DNA of 64,000 nucleotides. Origin: Actinomyces israelii DSM 43320 (GTDB taxonomy: Bacteria; Actinomycetota; Actinomycetes; Actinomycetales; Actinomycetaceae). The translations under genes and the position numbers were made by a program. The stretch covers positions 1 to 64,000 of the forward strand of contig NZ_JONS01000009.1 in NCBI RefSeq assembly GCF_000711965.1, in the 5' to 3' direction. Positions 20,078 to 28,971 of this stretch are shown piece by piece. Under the pieces are notes generated by a model. That model had not been told where the DNA came from and did not search any database. It saw only the letters and a list, made by a program, of their open reading frames with translations. Numbering within the stretch: the first letter of the stretch is position 1; every line of letters starts with the position of its first letter.

Positions 20078-20896
20078 CTAGTGCGTATTGATCGAGGACT
20101 CGATGTAGACGGCGGTGAGCAGGGCGAAGATGTAGGCCTGGAGGGAGGCGACGAAGACCTCGAACAGGACGAAGGCCAGGGCGACCCCGAAGGTCACCAC
20201 GCCCAGGCCCTTGAGGGCGCCGGCGGCGGTGAAGAACAGGGCGCTCGTGGCGGCGTAGCACAGGGCGAGCAGGAAGTGCCCGGAGACCATGTTGGCCAGG
20301 AGCCGGATGGTCAGGGTCACCGGACGCATAATGAGGTTGGACAGGAACTCGATGGGGATGATGAGGATCCACAGGACCTTCGGCACCCCCGAGGGCAGCA
20401 CGGCGCTGCGCAGGAACCCGCCGATGCCGTGGTTCTTGATGCCGGCGTAGAAGAAGGCGATGTAGGCCACCGCGGCGAAGATGATCGGCATGCCGATCAC
20501 ACTGGTGGCGGCGATGTTGAGGCCGGGGATGACGCCGGAGATATTGAGGAAGAGCACCCCCAGGAAGATCGTGGTGATAATGGGCACGTAGGGCTGGGCC
20601 CGACGCTTGCCGATAATCTCCTCGGCGATATTGACGCGGGCGAAGTCGAGGAGCATCTCGCACACGTTCTGGAAGCGGCCCGGCACGACCCTGGCGCGGG
20701 CGGCGCCCACGGCGAAGAAGAGCACGAGGACGCCGGTCATAATGAGCCGCACCATCATAATGCGGTTGACGGCGAACGGTGTCCCCGCGAGCAGGAAGGC
20801 CGTCGGGAAGAAGTCGTTCAGGGACGGCGGCTCGAAACCGCCCTCAGCGGGCAGGGCGACCGCCGCCAGTCCGGCGGCCAGAGTCGCGCTCGTCAT
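20078..20896 (-). CDS. atpB: ATP synthase Fo subunit a
   Basis: Stator membrane subunit (272 residues) that forms the proton half-channels. It includes the essential arginine segment in LTIRLLANMVSGHFLLALCY, the N-terminal PPSLNDFFP segment, and a C-terminal VFVASLQAYIFALLTAVYI helix. The start at 20896 has AAGGAGG about eight bases upstream; upstream in-frame codons lack family similarity. First of the canonical atpBEFHAGDC genes. Confidence 0.96.
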   Translation of the reverse strand: MTSATLAAGLAAVALPAEGGFEPPSLNDFFPTAFLLAGTPFAVNRIMMVRLIMTGVLVLFFAVGAARARVVPGRFQNVCEMLLDFARVNIAEEIIGKRRAQPYVPIITTIFLGVLFLNISGVIPGLNIAATSVIGMPIIFAAVAYIAFFYAGIKNHGIGGFLRSAVLPSGVPKVLWILIIPIEFLSNLIMRPVTLTIRLLANMVSGHFLLALCYAATSALFFTAAGALKGLGVVTFGVALAFVLFEVFVASLQAYIFALLTAVYIESSINTH

Positions 20897-20982
20897 TGCC
20901 AGGCCTCCTTCGGGACGAGTCGGGGCGTCGTAGGCAGCTCCGCCTGGAACGGGCACCGAACTGCGGGACGCCGAGCAACACC

Positions 20983-21417
20983 TTACTCGCCCTGCGTCTC
21001 AGATTCGACCGTTAGAGCCCGTCCATTGGCCAGAGAGACGATTTCAGTGGCGGTGACGCCCACCAGCACCGCCGCCAGCGTGACCAGGAACCACGCCGGA
21101 GACATGGCGGACCTGTGCGGCCCCGCCAGCACCACCACGCCGACCATGACCACGACCTTGCCGGCGAAGGACGCCATGACGCCACTGGAGGCGAGCAGCG
21201 GGAAACGGTCCCAGGGCACGGCCAGGGCGGCGGCCGTGATCGCGGTCAGGAGCGCGCCCGCGCCCGCGCCCCAGACGGCACCGTTCCAGGCCCGCCCGCC
21301 CGCCAGGAGCCCGGCGAGCAGGCCGATGGCCGCCAGCGCCCCGCCGACCGCTCCCGTGCGAGCGGCGGCGCGCCGGAAGACCTCCTGGTGCGTGCGCGCA
21401 GTACTCACCGGACTCAT
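20983..21417 (-). CDS. AtpI-like small membrane protein
   Basis: A 144-residue protein with four membrane helices (GGALAAIGLLAGLLAGG, WGAGAGALLTAITAAALAV, ASFAGKVVVMVGVVVLAG, AWFLVTLAAVLVGVTATEI), placed directly before atpB where many actinobacteria have an AtpI-like or unnamed protein thought to help c-ring assembly. Sequence similarity to AtpI is weak by eye, so the name rests on position and topology. Start and stop overlap with the upstream gene (ATGA at 21414-21417). Confidence 0.7.
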   Translation of the reverse strand: MSPVSTARTHQEVFRRAAARTGAVGGALAAIGLLAGLLAGGRAWNGAVWGAGAGALLTAITAAALAVPWDRFPLLASSGVMASFAGKVVVMVGVVVLAGPHRSAMSPAWFLVTLAAVLVGVTATEIVSLANGRALTVESETQGE

Positions 21418-22550
21418 CGACGAGGTCCTCTCCTGACGTGCCGGGCGCCCAGGCGCCGCGCCCAGGACTGGCGCAGGCCCGGCATCATGTCGGCGGTGAT
21501 CACCAGCGCCACGACCACGCCGACGCCGGCGCCCGCCAGGACGGCGGGCAGCGGGAAGAAGGCCATGGCGGCACAGGAGAAGGAGATGAGGGCCGCCCAC
21601 ACGTACATCACCAGCACGGCCCGACGGTGCGAGTGGCCGGCGGCCAGCAGCCGGTGGTGCATGTGCATGCGGTCGGGATGGAAGGGGCTGTGCCCGGCCC
21701 AGGTGCGCCGCGTGATCGCCATCACCATGTCGGTCAGGGGCAGCAGCAGCACCGCCAGGGGGATGAGCACCGGCAGGAACACGGGCACGGCCGTCGTGCC
21801 CTCGATGGACAGCGGATCGATCTGGCCGGTGACGATAATGGTCCCGGCCGCCGAGATCAGCCCCAGCTGCATGGAGCCGGAGTCGCCCATGAAGATGGTG
21901 GCCGGGTGGAAGTTGTGGGGCAGGAAGCCCACGCAGATCCCGATCAGGGCGGCGATCACGGTGGCGGCCAGGGACGTGTAGGAGGCGGGCTGGGTGGTGC
22001 GGGTGAGCACGTAGACGTAGAGGAAGAAGGCGCTGGCGCCGATGCCGATGATGCCGGCCGCCAGGCCGTCGAGCCCGTCGACGAAGTTAACCGCGTTGAT
22101 GACCGCTAGCACCACCACGATGGTGGAGACCAGGCTCAGCCGCGAGGACCCCAGGGTGACCCCGCCCACCGGGAAGGTGATGAGCTGGACCCCCCGCCAG
22201 GCCATGACGCCGGCCGCCAGGATCTGCCCGGAGAGCTTGGCCCACCAGTCCAGCTCCCACAGGTCGTCGACGACCCCCAGCAGGCACACCATGCCCGCCC
22301 CCAGCACGACCGCCCACGCGGATGAGTCGATGACTCCGGCCAGGTAGGGCACCTGGGAGGCCACCGTCACGGCGGAGGCGAAGCCCGCGAACATGGCCAC
22401 GCCCCCGAGCCGGGGGATCGGGGTGGAGTGGACGTCGCGGGCGCGCACCGGGGTCAGGGCGTTGGACACCAGCGCGACGTGCCGCACGATCGGGACGGCC
22501 ATGTAGGTGACCGCCGCCGCGACCAGGAGGACCAGCAGGTAGACCCTCAT
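21414..22550 (-). CDS. MraY/WecA-like undecaprenyl-phosphate sugar-1-phosphate transferase
   Basis: Polytopic glycosyl-1-phosphate transferase (378 residues, about 11 helices) that loads a UDP-amino sugar phosphate onto undecaprenyl phosphate to start a cell-wall glycopolymer. Catalytic motifs: VVDDLWELDWWAKL, NAVNFVDGLDGLAAG, FMGDSGSMQLG, and the cytoplasmic HSPFHPDRMHMHHRLL loop typical of the WecA/TagO branch. In actinobacteria this gene (often called rfe) commonly lies between sua5 and the ATP operon, as here; the neighbouring genes overlap it by four bases on both sides. Confidence 0.93.
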   Translation of the reverse strand: MRVYLLVLLVAAAVTYMAVPIVRHVALVSNALTPVRARDVHSTPIPRLGGVAMFAGFASAVTVASQVPYLAGVIDSSAWAVVLGAGMVCLLGVVDDLWELDWWAKLSGQILAAGVMAWRGVQLITFPVGGVTLGSSRLSLVSTIVVVLAVINAVNFVDGLDGLAAGIIGIGASAFFLYVYVLTRTTQPASYTSLAATVIAALIGICVGFLPHNFHPATIFMGDSGSMQLGLISAAGTIIVTGQIDPLSIEGTTAVPVFLPVLIPLAVLLLPLTDMVMAITRRTWAGHSPFHPDRMHMHHRLLAAGHSHRRAVLVMYVWAALISFSCAAMAFFPLPAVLAGAGVGVVVALVITADMMPGLRQSWARRLGARHVRRGPRR

Positions 22551-23290
22551 GCCCCGCGCTCCCCGTCCGCCGCACCGGCCGGCGCCGCCGCCCCCGCGGC
22601 GCGCAGCACGGCGGCCAGGGCGGCGCGCGAGAGGACCCCGTCGCGCAGCACCACCGGCGCCTCGGCGCGGTTGGCGGCCAGCGACACGATCGTGGAGGGC
22701 ACGGGGCCGGGCGTGGGGCCGCCGTCGAGCACGACGATGTCCCCCGGGCCGTCGCCGCCGGAGGGGAAGGCGGCGCGGGCGGAGGCGGCGTCGGTGGCCG
22801 GGGGCCGGCCGGTGCGGTTGGCGCTGGTGACGGCCATGGGCCCGGTGGCCCGCAGCAGCGCCAGGGTCAGCGGGTGGTCGGGCATGCGCACCGCGATGGT
22901 GCCGCCGGTCTCGCCCAGGTCCCAGCTCAGGCGGGGGGCCGCGTCCAGCACCAGGGTGAGCGCTCCGGGCCAGCAGGCCTCGATCAGGGCGCGGGCAGCG
23001 GGCGGGGTGCCGGCGACGACGCCGTCGAGCTGGTCGACGCCGGCGACCAGGACCGGCGGGGGCATCCGGCGCCCGCGCCCCTTGGCCGCCAGGAGCCGGG
23101 CGACGGCGCCGGCGTCGCGGGCCAGGGCGCCGATGCCGTAGACGGTGTCGGTGGGCAGGACGAGCAGGCCGCCGCTGCGCACGTGCGCGGTGGCGCGCTC
23201 CACCGCCGGGGGCGGCGCCGGGCGCCGGCGCGTCCGGGCCGCCTGCGTTGCGCGGGTATCGTGATCTGGCTGCTCCGTCACGGCGGCCAT
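22547..23290 (-). CDS. tsaC: L-threonylcarbamoyladenylate synthase (Sua5/YwlC/TsaC family)
   Basis: Cytosolic enzyme (247 residues) making threonylcarbamoyl-AMP from threonine, bicarbonate and ATP for the universal t6A37 tRNA modification. YrdC-domain features: GGLLVLPTDTVYGIGALARD, KGRGRRMPPPVLVAG (K-R-x-x-x-x-P motif), and TGPMAVTSANRTGRPPATDA. The length lacks the C-terminal Sua5 domain. It overlaps the wecA-like gene by ATGA and appears to be the first gene of the ATP synthase transcription unit in this window. Confidence 0.9.
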   Translation of the reverse strand: MAAVTEQPDHDTRATQAARTRRRPAPPPAVERATAHVRSGGLLVLPTDTVYGIGALARDAGAVARLLAAKGRGRRMPPPVLVAGVDQLDGVVAGTPPAARALIEACWPGALTLVLDAAPRLSWDLGETGGTIAVRMPDHPLTLALLRATGPMAVTSANRTGRPPATDAASARAAFPSGGDGPGDIVVLDGGPTPGPVPSTIVSLAANRAEAPVVLRDGVLSRAALAAVLRAAGAAAPAGAADGERGA

Positions 23291-23336
23291 CCTCCCACGG
23301 ATCTGCCGAGCGGGGCCCGGCGGGACGCGAGGACGG

Positions 23337-23369
23337 CGTTGCGCCCGCGTCTAGGTGGCGGGCGCAACG
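23337..23369 (-). terminator. Hairpin terminator after the response regulator gene
   Basis: A perfect 12-bp stem (CGTTGCGCCCGC / GCGGGCGCAACG) with a 9-base loop (23349-23357) lies 21 bases beyond the response regulator stop codon and just before the tsaC gene. There is no clear T tract. Its position between two same-strand transcription units supports a terminator role. Confidence 0.6.
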
Positions 23370-23390
23370 GCTGCCGCATTGCCGCCGGGG

Positions 23391-24089
23391 TCACACGAGG
23401 TGGCGGGCGGCGGCCCAGCGGGTGAGCTCGTTGCGGTTGGACAGCTGCAGCTTGCGCAGCACCGCCGAGACATGGGTCTCCACCGTCTTAATGCTGATGA
23501 ACAGCTCGGAGGCGCACTCCCGGTAGGTGTAGCCGCGGGCGATGAGCCGCATGACCTCCCGCTCCCGGGCCGACAGGCGGTCGAGCTCGCAGTCCGCCAC
23601 GGCCACCTCTCCGGCTCCCGCGCCGAAGGCGTCGAGCACGAAGCCGGCCAGGCGCGGGGAGAAGGCGGCGTCCCCGGCGGCCACGCGCCGCACCGCCTGG
23701 GCCAGGTCGGCCGCCGAGATCGCCTTGGTGACGTAGCCGCGCGCCCCGGCGCGGATGACGCCGACGACGTCGTCGGCCGCGTCGGACACGCTCAGGGCCA
23801 GGAAGCGCGTGGCCGGCACGTCCTGGCAGGAGACCACCACCTCGGCCCCTCCCCCGCCGTCGCCGCCCGGCAGGTGCACGTCGAGCAGGACGACGTCGGG
23901 GGCCAGCGCGTGCACGGCGGCGACGGCGCCCTCGACGTCGTCGGCCTCCCCGACGACGTCGAGGTCGGCGGCGTGGGCGGAGAGCTCGGAGCGCACCCCG
24001 GCGCGCACCAGGGCGTGGTCGTCGACGACCAGGACGCGCAGGGGCGCGGAGGGGGCGGTGGGATCGGCGGGCCTGGCGGGCTCAGTCAT
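23391..24089 (-). CDS. NarL/LuxR-type response regulator
   Basis: Two-domain DNA-binding response regulator (232 residues). The receiver has the acidic pair VVDDH, the phospho-acceptor D70 (VVLLDVHLPGG) and the conserved K in RGYVTKAIS. A glycine-rich insertion (GGDGGGG) follows the acceptor site. The C-terminal LuxR helix-turn-helix (LSAREREVMRLIARGYTYRE then KTVETHVSAVLRKL) occupies about 168-228. It overlaps the sensor kinase gene by eight bases, so they form a pair. Likely target: the divergent PspC-domain gene at 25664. Confidence 0.92.
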   Translation of the reverse strand: MTEPARPADPTAPSAPLRVLVVDDHALVRAGVRSELSAHAADLDVVGEADDVEGAVAAVHALAPDVVLLDVHLPGGDGGGGAEVVVSCQDVPATRFLALSVSDAADDVVGVIRAGARGYVTKAISAADLAQAVRRVAAGDAAFSPRLAGFVLDAFGAGAGEVAVADCELDRLSAREREVMRLIARGYTYRECASELFISIKTVETHVSAVLRKLQLSNRNELTRWAAARHLV

Positions 24090-25527
24090 GATGCTCCTTG
24101 GGAGGGGTGGGAAGGGAGAGGCTGACCTCGGTGCCCTGGGCGAGGCGGCGCACGGCGCCGGTGCCGCCGTGGCGGTCCATGCGGGCGATAATGGACTCGC
24201 GCACGCCGTGGCGGTCGGGGGCCACGGCGTCGAGGTCGAAGCCGGGGCCGCGGTCACGCACGAAGACCTCCATCCGCCTGTCGCTGAGCTCGGCGTAGAC
24301 GGACACCGGCGGGGCGCCGTGGCGCACGGCGTTGGACAGGGCCTCGCGCGCGGCGGCGACGATGACCTCGGTGGCGCGGTCCGGGACGCGGTCGCCCACC
24401 ACCACCAGCTCGACCTCCACGCCGTAGCGGTCCTCAACCTCCCCGACCAGGTCGCGCATGGCGTCGGCCACCGAGGTGCCCGCCTCGGGCCGGTCGGTGT
24501 AGAGCCAGGCGCGCAGCTCGCGCTCCTGGGATCGGGCGAGGCGGGCGACGGCGGCGGGCTCGTCGGCGCGCTTGCGGATGAGAGTGAGGGTCTGGAGGAC
24601 CGAGTCGTGCAGGTGGGCGGCGATGTCGGCGCGCTCAGCCTCGCGGACCTCGGCGGCGCGGGTATCGGCCAGGGCCCGGTTGGTGCGCAGCCACAGCGGG
24701 GCCAGGACGAGCCCGATGCCCACCACCAGGGCGGCGCCGGTCAGGGCGCCCGCGAGCAGGTCGGCCGGAGCGGTGCCGCGGCTCATCCACATGAGGATAC
24801 CGACGGCCGCCAGGGCGACGCCCCCGGCCATGCGCAGGCGGGCGCCGATATCGCGTCCGGGCCCGGTGACGGCATCGACCTGGGACCATGCGAGCGCGGC
24901 CCCGGCCCCGGTGACGGCCAGCGGCCCGGCCCAGCTGATGGAGGACTCGACCCAGCCCACGGAGGAGAAGACCCCGGCGCGCCACAGGGCGAGCAGAGCG
25001 GCGGCGAGCAGGAGGGCCCCTCCGCCGAGGACGGAGCGCAGACGGCTGGAGACCGAGAAGAGCTCGGCCGGACGGTGGGCGAGCCGGGCGCGGCCGGCGG
25101 GCACGGCACCGGCCGCCTCGGCCCACGGGTCGCCGGTCGGGACGGTGAGCCACAGCAGCACGTACAGCAGGGGGCCGGCGCCTCCCGCCAGGGCCGTCAC
25201 GACGGCGATGACCCGCACGACCGCCACGGGCGCGCCGAGGTGGATGGCGACACCGGCGCACACGCCCGCCAGGACGCGGGCGGGTCGCTGCCGCGAGGGC
25301 CCGCCCGCGGGGGGCGCCCCGAACCGGGCGGGGGCCGAGGAGGCCGGATGACGGGGAGGACGCCGCAGCGGCAGCGGCCGCGGAGCGGCGTCGCTGAAGC
25401 GCAGAGACGACAGAGATGACAGGGACGACAGAGACGACAGAAGGGTCGGGAGCCAAGGCGGCGGGGGGCCGGCAACGGGCTGCGCTGACGGCCGGCCTGC
25501 AGGCTGTTCCCGGGCTGTGGTCGTCAT
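24082..25527 (-). CDS. PspC-domain sensor histidine kinase
   Basis: Membrane histidine kinase (481 residues). A proline- and serine-rich N terminus (about 1-80) leads into a PspC domain (RVLAGVCAGVAIHLGAPVAV and membrane segment, about 80-135), further hydrophobic segments, then a HisKA_3 dimerisation region with HLHDSVLQTL (phospho-acceptor His307) and an HATPase_c domain (EALSNAVRHG, RDRGPGFDLDAV). PspC kinases paired with NarL regulators monitor envelope stress in actinobacteria. A 9-bp tandem repeat encodes the repetitive LSSLSSL near residues 30-42. Confidence 0.9.
   Translation of the reverse strand: MTTTAREQPAGRPSAQPVAGPPPPWLPTLLSSLSSLSSLSSLRFSDAAPRPLPLRRPPRHPASSAPARFGAPPAGGPSRQRPARVLAGVCAGVAIHLGAPVAVVRVIAVVTALAGGAGPLLYVLLWLTVPTGDPWAEAAGAVPAGRARLAHRPAELFSVSSRLRSVLGGGALLLAAALLALWRAGVFSSVGWVESSISWAGPLAVTGAGAALAWSQVDAVTGPGRDIGARLRMAGGVALAAVGILMWMSRGTAPADLLAGALTGAALVVGIGLVLAPLWLRTNRALADTRAAEVREAERADIAAHLHDSVLQTLTLIRKRADEPAAVARLARSQERELRAWLYTDRPEAGTSVADAMRDLVGEVEDRYGVEVELVVVGDRVPDRATEVIVAAAREALSNAVRHGAPPVSVYAELSDRRMEVFVRDRGPGFDLDAVAPDRHGVRESIIARMDRHGGTGAVRRLAQGTEVSLSLPTPPKEHHD
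25405..25440. repeat. Four-unit 9-bp tandem repeat inside the PspC kinase gene
   Basis: Four tandem units (AGACGACAG, AGATGACAG, GGACGACAG, AGACGACAG) at 25405-25440 encode the repeated Leu-Ser-Ser of the kinase N terminus on the minus strand. Because the unit is nine bases, copy-number change would lengthen or shorten the tail without breaking the frame. Confidence 0.75.
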
Positions 25528-25663
25528 GGTCCTATCGTGGCACGCCAGGCGGGGCCCCGAGTCCGCCGCGGGGAGGAATCAGGGCGGAGGCGAGCGGAAT
25601 CGGGGGACGTCTCAGGGTCTTTCCCGATCGTCAGGGGCCGGGTCCGACGGCGACCATGGAGCC

Positions 25664-27760
25664 ATGAGCAACTCCGACATCCCCCCTGACGACCCTCATG
25701 ACGACTCCGGGACGGCACCGCCCGAGAACGATCCGTCCCAGTCGACTCCCGCGGCTCCCGCCGCGCCCGGCACCGGCGGCCCGACTCCCCGGCCCGCACA
25801 AGACCCGACACCCGGCGGCACCCCCGAGGGCGGAGCGGGCCCTGCCGGGGCTCCTCCCGGCGGCTACGCCGCGGGCGCCGGCCAGTGGGCCTACCCGCCG
25901 CCGCGGCGCGGGGCGGCCTCCGGCTTCTTCGACTCCATCCGGCGCTCCGGCCTGGTGCGCACCGATCAGCGGTGGCTCGGCGGAGTCGCGGGCGGGGTGG
26001 CGCGGCGCCTCGGCGTGGACGTCACGCTCGTGCGCTGCATCTGGTTCGTCCTGTCGGTCTTCACCGGCCTCGGCCTGGTTCTCTACGGCCTGGCCTGGGC
26101 GCTCCTGCCGGAGGAGTCCGACGGGCGGGTCCACCTCCAGCAGGCCCTGGCGGGCGACATGAGCGCCGGCCTGGCCGGGTCAGTCGTCGTCTTCCTGGCC
26201 GGCCTGGCCTCCGTGGACCACGGCTCGGCCCTCTTCTGGTTCCCGGGCGGCTGGCACTACTTCTTCGGGCCCGCGCCGATCATCGGGGTCGTCCTCTGGC
26301 CGCTGTTCTGGACCGGCCTGTTCGTCGGGGCGATCATCTGGCTCGTCCGGTCGCTGCGCTCGCGGCCGACGTACGGCCCGCAGCCGCATCCCGGCCGGCT
26401 CGGCCGACCGGGCCCCGCGGCCGGACCCGGCCCGGCGCATCCGGGCCGGCAGCAGGCCGCGTGGGCGGAGGGGGCGCACGCTGCACGGGCAGCGCACACC
26501 ACGCCTGCGGGAGCGCCCCCTGCGGGAATGGGGCCGGGGACGCCTCCCCGGCCCGTGCCGCCGCCGCGCCCGCCCGTCCCCGGCCCCGGCCGGACGGTGA
26601 GCCTCCTGGTGATCGGGCTGGCCCTCATCGGCCTGGCGCTCGCGGGCCTGGGACGCACGACCGACACCATCAGCGCCTTCCAGGCGGTCTTCTTCACGAG
26701 CGGCGGCCTGATCGCGCTGCTGGGCGGCGGCGTCGTGGTCTCGGCGCTGCGGGGCCGGCGCGGCGGCTGGATGACCGGTATCGGCTGGCCGGCCCTCTTC
26801 GCGACCCTGCCCCTGGTCTTCCTCGGGTCCCTCATGCCCCCGCAGGCCATGAACGGCCCCACTCCCAAGCACCCCGTCACCATTGCGCTCACCGACGCCG
26901 ATCTCAATCCCGGTACGACGGCCTACCCGGTCGCCTCCGACGGCACCATCGACCTGGGCGCCTACGCGGCCGGCTCGGTGACCCTCGACCTGCGTCAGGT
27001 CACGCAGGAGGCGAGCAGTGACAGGACCGCCGCCGTGCACCTGACCGTCGGCGCCGGGCGCGTCCTGGTCAAGACCCGCGAGGGCCAGCCGGTCCACGTG
27101 GACGGACGGGCCGGTCTCGGAGTGCTCACGACCGATCTGGCCTCGACGTGGGACGCGGACGGCACCGCCGCGGACGCCGACCGCTGGAACGCCGGGCCCC
27201 GCCACTGGCGGCCCGGCCCCGACAGGGGCTACACGGTCACCGGGGAGGAGCTGTCCTCGTCCCGTTCGTGGTGGCGCCTGAGCGACGAGCGCGCCGGAGT
27301 CACCTCGCCGGCCGCCCAGGACGGCCGCGGGCGGATCGACGTCGACGCCGAGATCGGCACCGGCGCGATCCAGATCGAGGAGTCCTCCTCCCAGACGCGC
27401 TGGAGCGGCTCGACGGAGACCGCCACCTGGGTCGTGGACTCCTGGACCGACGACAACGGCTACCACGACGAGCTGCCTGTGGCCGGCATGACTCACCCGG
27501 CCGTCAGCTCGGACACCGCCGACAGCTGCCTCGACCAGGTTCTTGACAATAACGACGATGACGACGATGACGACCGCCCTTGGGCGAGCTGGCGAGACCT
27601 CTCGGAGCTGTCCGGCCGGCAGCGCTCCGCCTACGAGGGCTGCCTGACCACCGCGTGGGACCGGGAGGAGAGGGCCCGCGGCTCGGCGCCCACAGCGACG
27701 CCGTCCCCCACGACGTCGGCCCGGCCCACCGATGCGCCCTCACCCACCCCGACGCACTGA
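25664..27760 (+). CDS. PspC-domain membrane protein with extracytoplasmic C-terminal domain
   Basis: A 698-residue envelope protein. A Pro/Gly-rich disordered N terminus (1-80) is followed by a PspC domain (RTDQRWLGGVAGGVARRLGV, about 103-150), further membrane segments (LFWFPGGWHYFF region, IIGVVLWPLFWTGLFVGAII), another Pro-rich linker, two more helices (VSLLVIGLALIGLALAGLG, AVFFTSGGLIALLGGGVVV) and a long C-terminal domain with LiaF/adhesin-like beta repeats. The end has an NNDDDDDDD run and a Thr/Pro-rich tail. It is divergent from the PspC kinase across a 136-base gap and is its probable target or partner. Confidence 0.85.
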   Translation: MSNSDIPPDDPHDDSGTAPPENDPSQSTPAAPAAPGTGGPTPRPAQDPTPGGTPEGGAGPAGAPPGGYAAGAGQWAYPPPRRGAASGFFDSIRRSGLVRTDQRWLGGVAGGVARRLGVDVTLVRCIWFVLSVFTGLGLVLYGLAWALLPEESDGRVHLQQALAGDMSAGLAGSVVVFLAGLASVDHGSALFWFPGGWHYFFGPAPIIGVVLWPLFWTGLFVGAIIWLVRSLRSRPTYGPQPHPGRLGRPGPAAGPGPAHPGRQQAAWAEGAHAARAAHTTPAGAPPAGMGPGTPPRPVPPPRPPVPGPGRTVSLLVIGLALIGLALAGLGRTTDTISAFQAVFFTSGGLIALLGGGVVVSALRGRRGGWMTGIGWPALFATLPLVFLGSLMPPQAMNGPTPKHPVTIALTDADLNPGTTAYPVASDGTIDLGAYAAGSVTLDLRQVTQEASSDRTAAVHLTVGAGRVLVKTREGQPVHVDGRAGLGVLTTDLASTWDADGTAADADRWNAGPRHWRPGPDRGYTVTGEELSSSRSWWRLSDERAGVTSPAAQDGRGRIDVDAEIGTGAIQIEESSSQTRWSGSTETATWVVDSWTDDNGYHDELPVAGMTHPAVSSDTADSCLDQVLDNNDDDDDDDRPWASWRDLSELSGRQRSAYEGCLTTAWDREERARGSAPTATPSPTTSARPTDAPSPTPTH

Positions 27761-27783
27761 CCCGCCATCTGAAGGAGAGAACC

Positions 27784-28149
27784 ATGAGCACCGACAGCAT
27801 CAACAGCACCGAGGGCGCGAGCAGCCTGAACAGCCCTGGCAGCCCTGACAGGGCCCCCGCGGGCCTCGCCGACCGATCCCCCGAGGCGCCGTCCGACCCG
27901 GACGCGGTCTGGACGGCCGGCTCCCTGGGGCGCGAACCGCAGCCGCACGACAAGCGCAGGCCGATCCGCAGGAGCACGCTGACCTGGGGCCTGATCCTGA
28001 CGGCGCTGGGCGGGCTGCTCATCGCCTTCGGAGTGGGTCTGCACATCGATCTGGTCACCACGGGGATCGTGCTGCTGGCCGGCACCGGCGTCCTCGTCCT
28101 GGTGGCGGCGCTGCTCCCCCACTCGCGAGGCCGCTCCACGCGCTCTTGA
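27784..28149 (+). CDS. Small two-helix membrane protein
   Basis: A 121-residue protein: a polar, proline-rich first half, a basic patch (HDKRRPIRRS), then two hydrophobic helices (LTWGLILTALGGLLIAFGVG, LVTTGIVLLAGTGVLVLVAA) and a basic tail, so both ends should be cytoplasmic. It starts 23 bases after the PspC protein gene with GGAGAGA upstream and ends at a strong hairpin, so the two form one transcription unit. Function unknown; co-transcription suggests a part in the PspC envelope-stress system. Confidence 0.75.
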   Translation: MSTDSINSTEGASSLNSPGSPDRAPAGLADRSPEAPSDPDAVWTAGSLGREPQPHDKRRPIRRSTLTWGLILTALGGLLIAFGVGLHIDLVTTGIVLLAGTGVLVLVAALLPHSRGRSTRS

Positions 28150-28171
28150 GCCCGGCGGGGGCGAGCAGGAC

Positions 28172-28203
28172 AGGGGCCGGACCCGCTGGCGGGTCCGGCC
28201 CCT
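28172..28203. terminator. Bidirectional hairpin terminator
   Basis: A perfect 14-bp stem (AGGGGCCGGACCCG / CGGGTCCGGCCCCT) with a CTGG loop sits between two converging genes (ends at 28149 and 28236). No T tract follows on either side. The symmetrical position suggests it serves both transcription units. Confidence 0.75.
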
Positions 28204-28235
28204 GACGCTGCGCCCAGCGCCGGTTCGGGCCGCAC

Positions 28236-28820
28236 TCAGCGCCGGTAGACGATACCCTTCCTGACCGCCTCGACGGCGGCGTCGTCGAGCAGGAGGCGGA
28301 CGATCTTCAGGCCCAGGTCGATGGCGGTGCCCATGCCGCGGCTGGTGAGCAGGTTGCCGTCGATCACGACACTGTCCTCGCTGGTCTCGGCGCCGTTGTC
28401 CTCCAGGACGCGGAGGAAGGCCGGGTTGGCTGTGGCGCGGCGGCCGGCCAGCAGTCCCAGCTCGGCGGGGATGGAGGGGGCGGCGCAGATGGCGGCCAGG
28501 GGCAGGCCGGCCTCCAGGCGGCGGGTCACCTCGTCGGTCACGGCCCGGGTGCTCTTGAGGTTGGGGGTGCCGGGGACGCCGCCGGGCAGGAAGACGAGGG
28601 CGTAGTCGGTCAGGTCGACGTCGGCCAGGAGGGCGTCGCAGCGGAAGGTGACGCGGTGGGAGCTGGTGACCGACAGGTCGTCTCCCACGGCGAGCATGTC
28701 GACGGCGATCCCGGCGCGGTAGAGCACGTCGACGACGGCCAGGGCCTCGACCTCCTCCAGCCCGTTGGCGATGAGCACAGCGACCCTGGCGTCGGTGGCC
28801 AGCTTGTCCGGTGTGGGCAC
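28236..28820 (-). CDS. DJ-1/PfpI family protein
   Basis: A 194-residue member of the DJ-1/ThiJ superfamily, in the DJ-1 branch. The acidic residue of NGLEEVEALAVVDVLYRAG, the nucleophile-elbow cysteine in LAAICAAPS (about residue 112) and VFLPGGVPG match the family's active-site arrangement. Such proteins act as redox-sensitive chaperones, glyoxalases or deglycases; none can be chosen from sequence alone. It stands alone, with a hairpin beyond its stop codon. Confidence 0.88.
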   Translation of the reverse strand: MPTPDKLATDARVAVLIANGLEEVEALAVVDVLYRAGIAVDMLAVGDDLSVTSSHRVTFRCDALLADVDLTDYALVFLPGGVPGTPNLKSTRAVTDEVTRRLEAGLPLAAICAAPSIPAELGLLAGRRATANPAFLRVLEDNGAETSEDSVVIDGNLLTSRGMGTAIDLGLKIVRLLLDDAAVEAVRKGIVYRR

Positions 28821-28971
28821 GGTTCCTCCTCAATGCGGATGACGGATGGCGATGAGTAGCGGTGGACGATCATGTGCACGGCGGGCACGCCGCTCGTCCC
28901 CGACCATAGTCCCGGCCGGAGGCGATCGGGAAGGCCCGGCGCCAGCATCCCCGGCCGCCCCGGGGCCGCCC

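Noticed and set aside
27550-27580. Asp-rich run in the PspC protein as a calcium-binding EF-hand
   Set aside because: A plain NNDDDDDDD run lacks the spaced ligands of an EF-hand loop.
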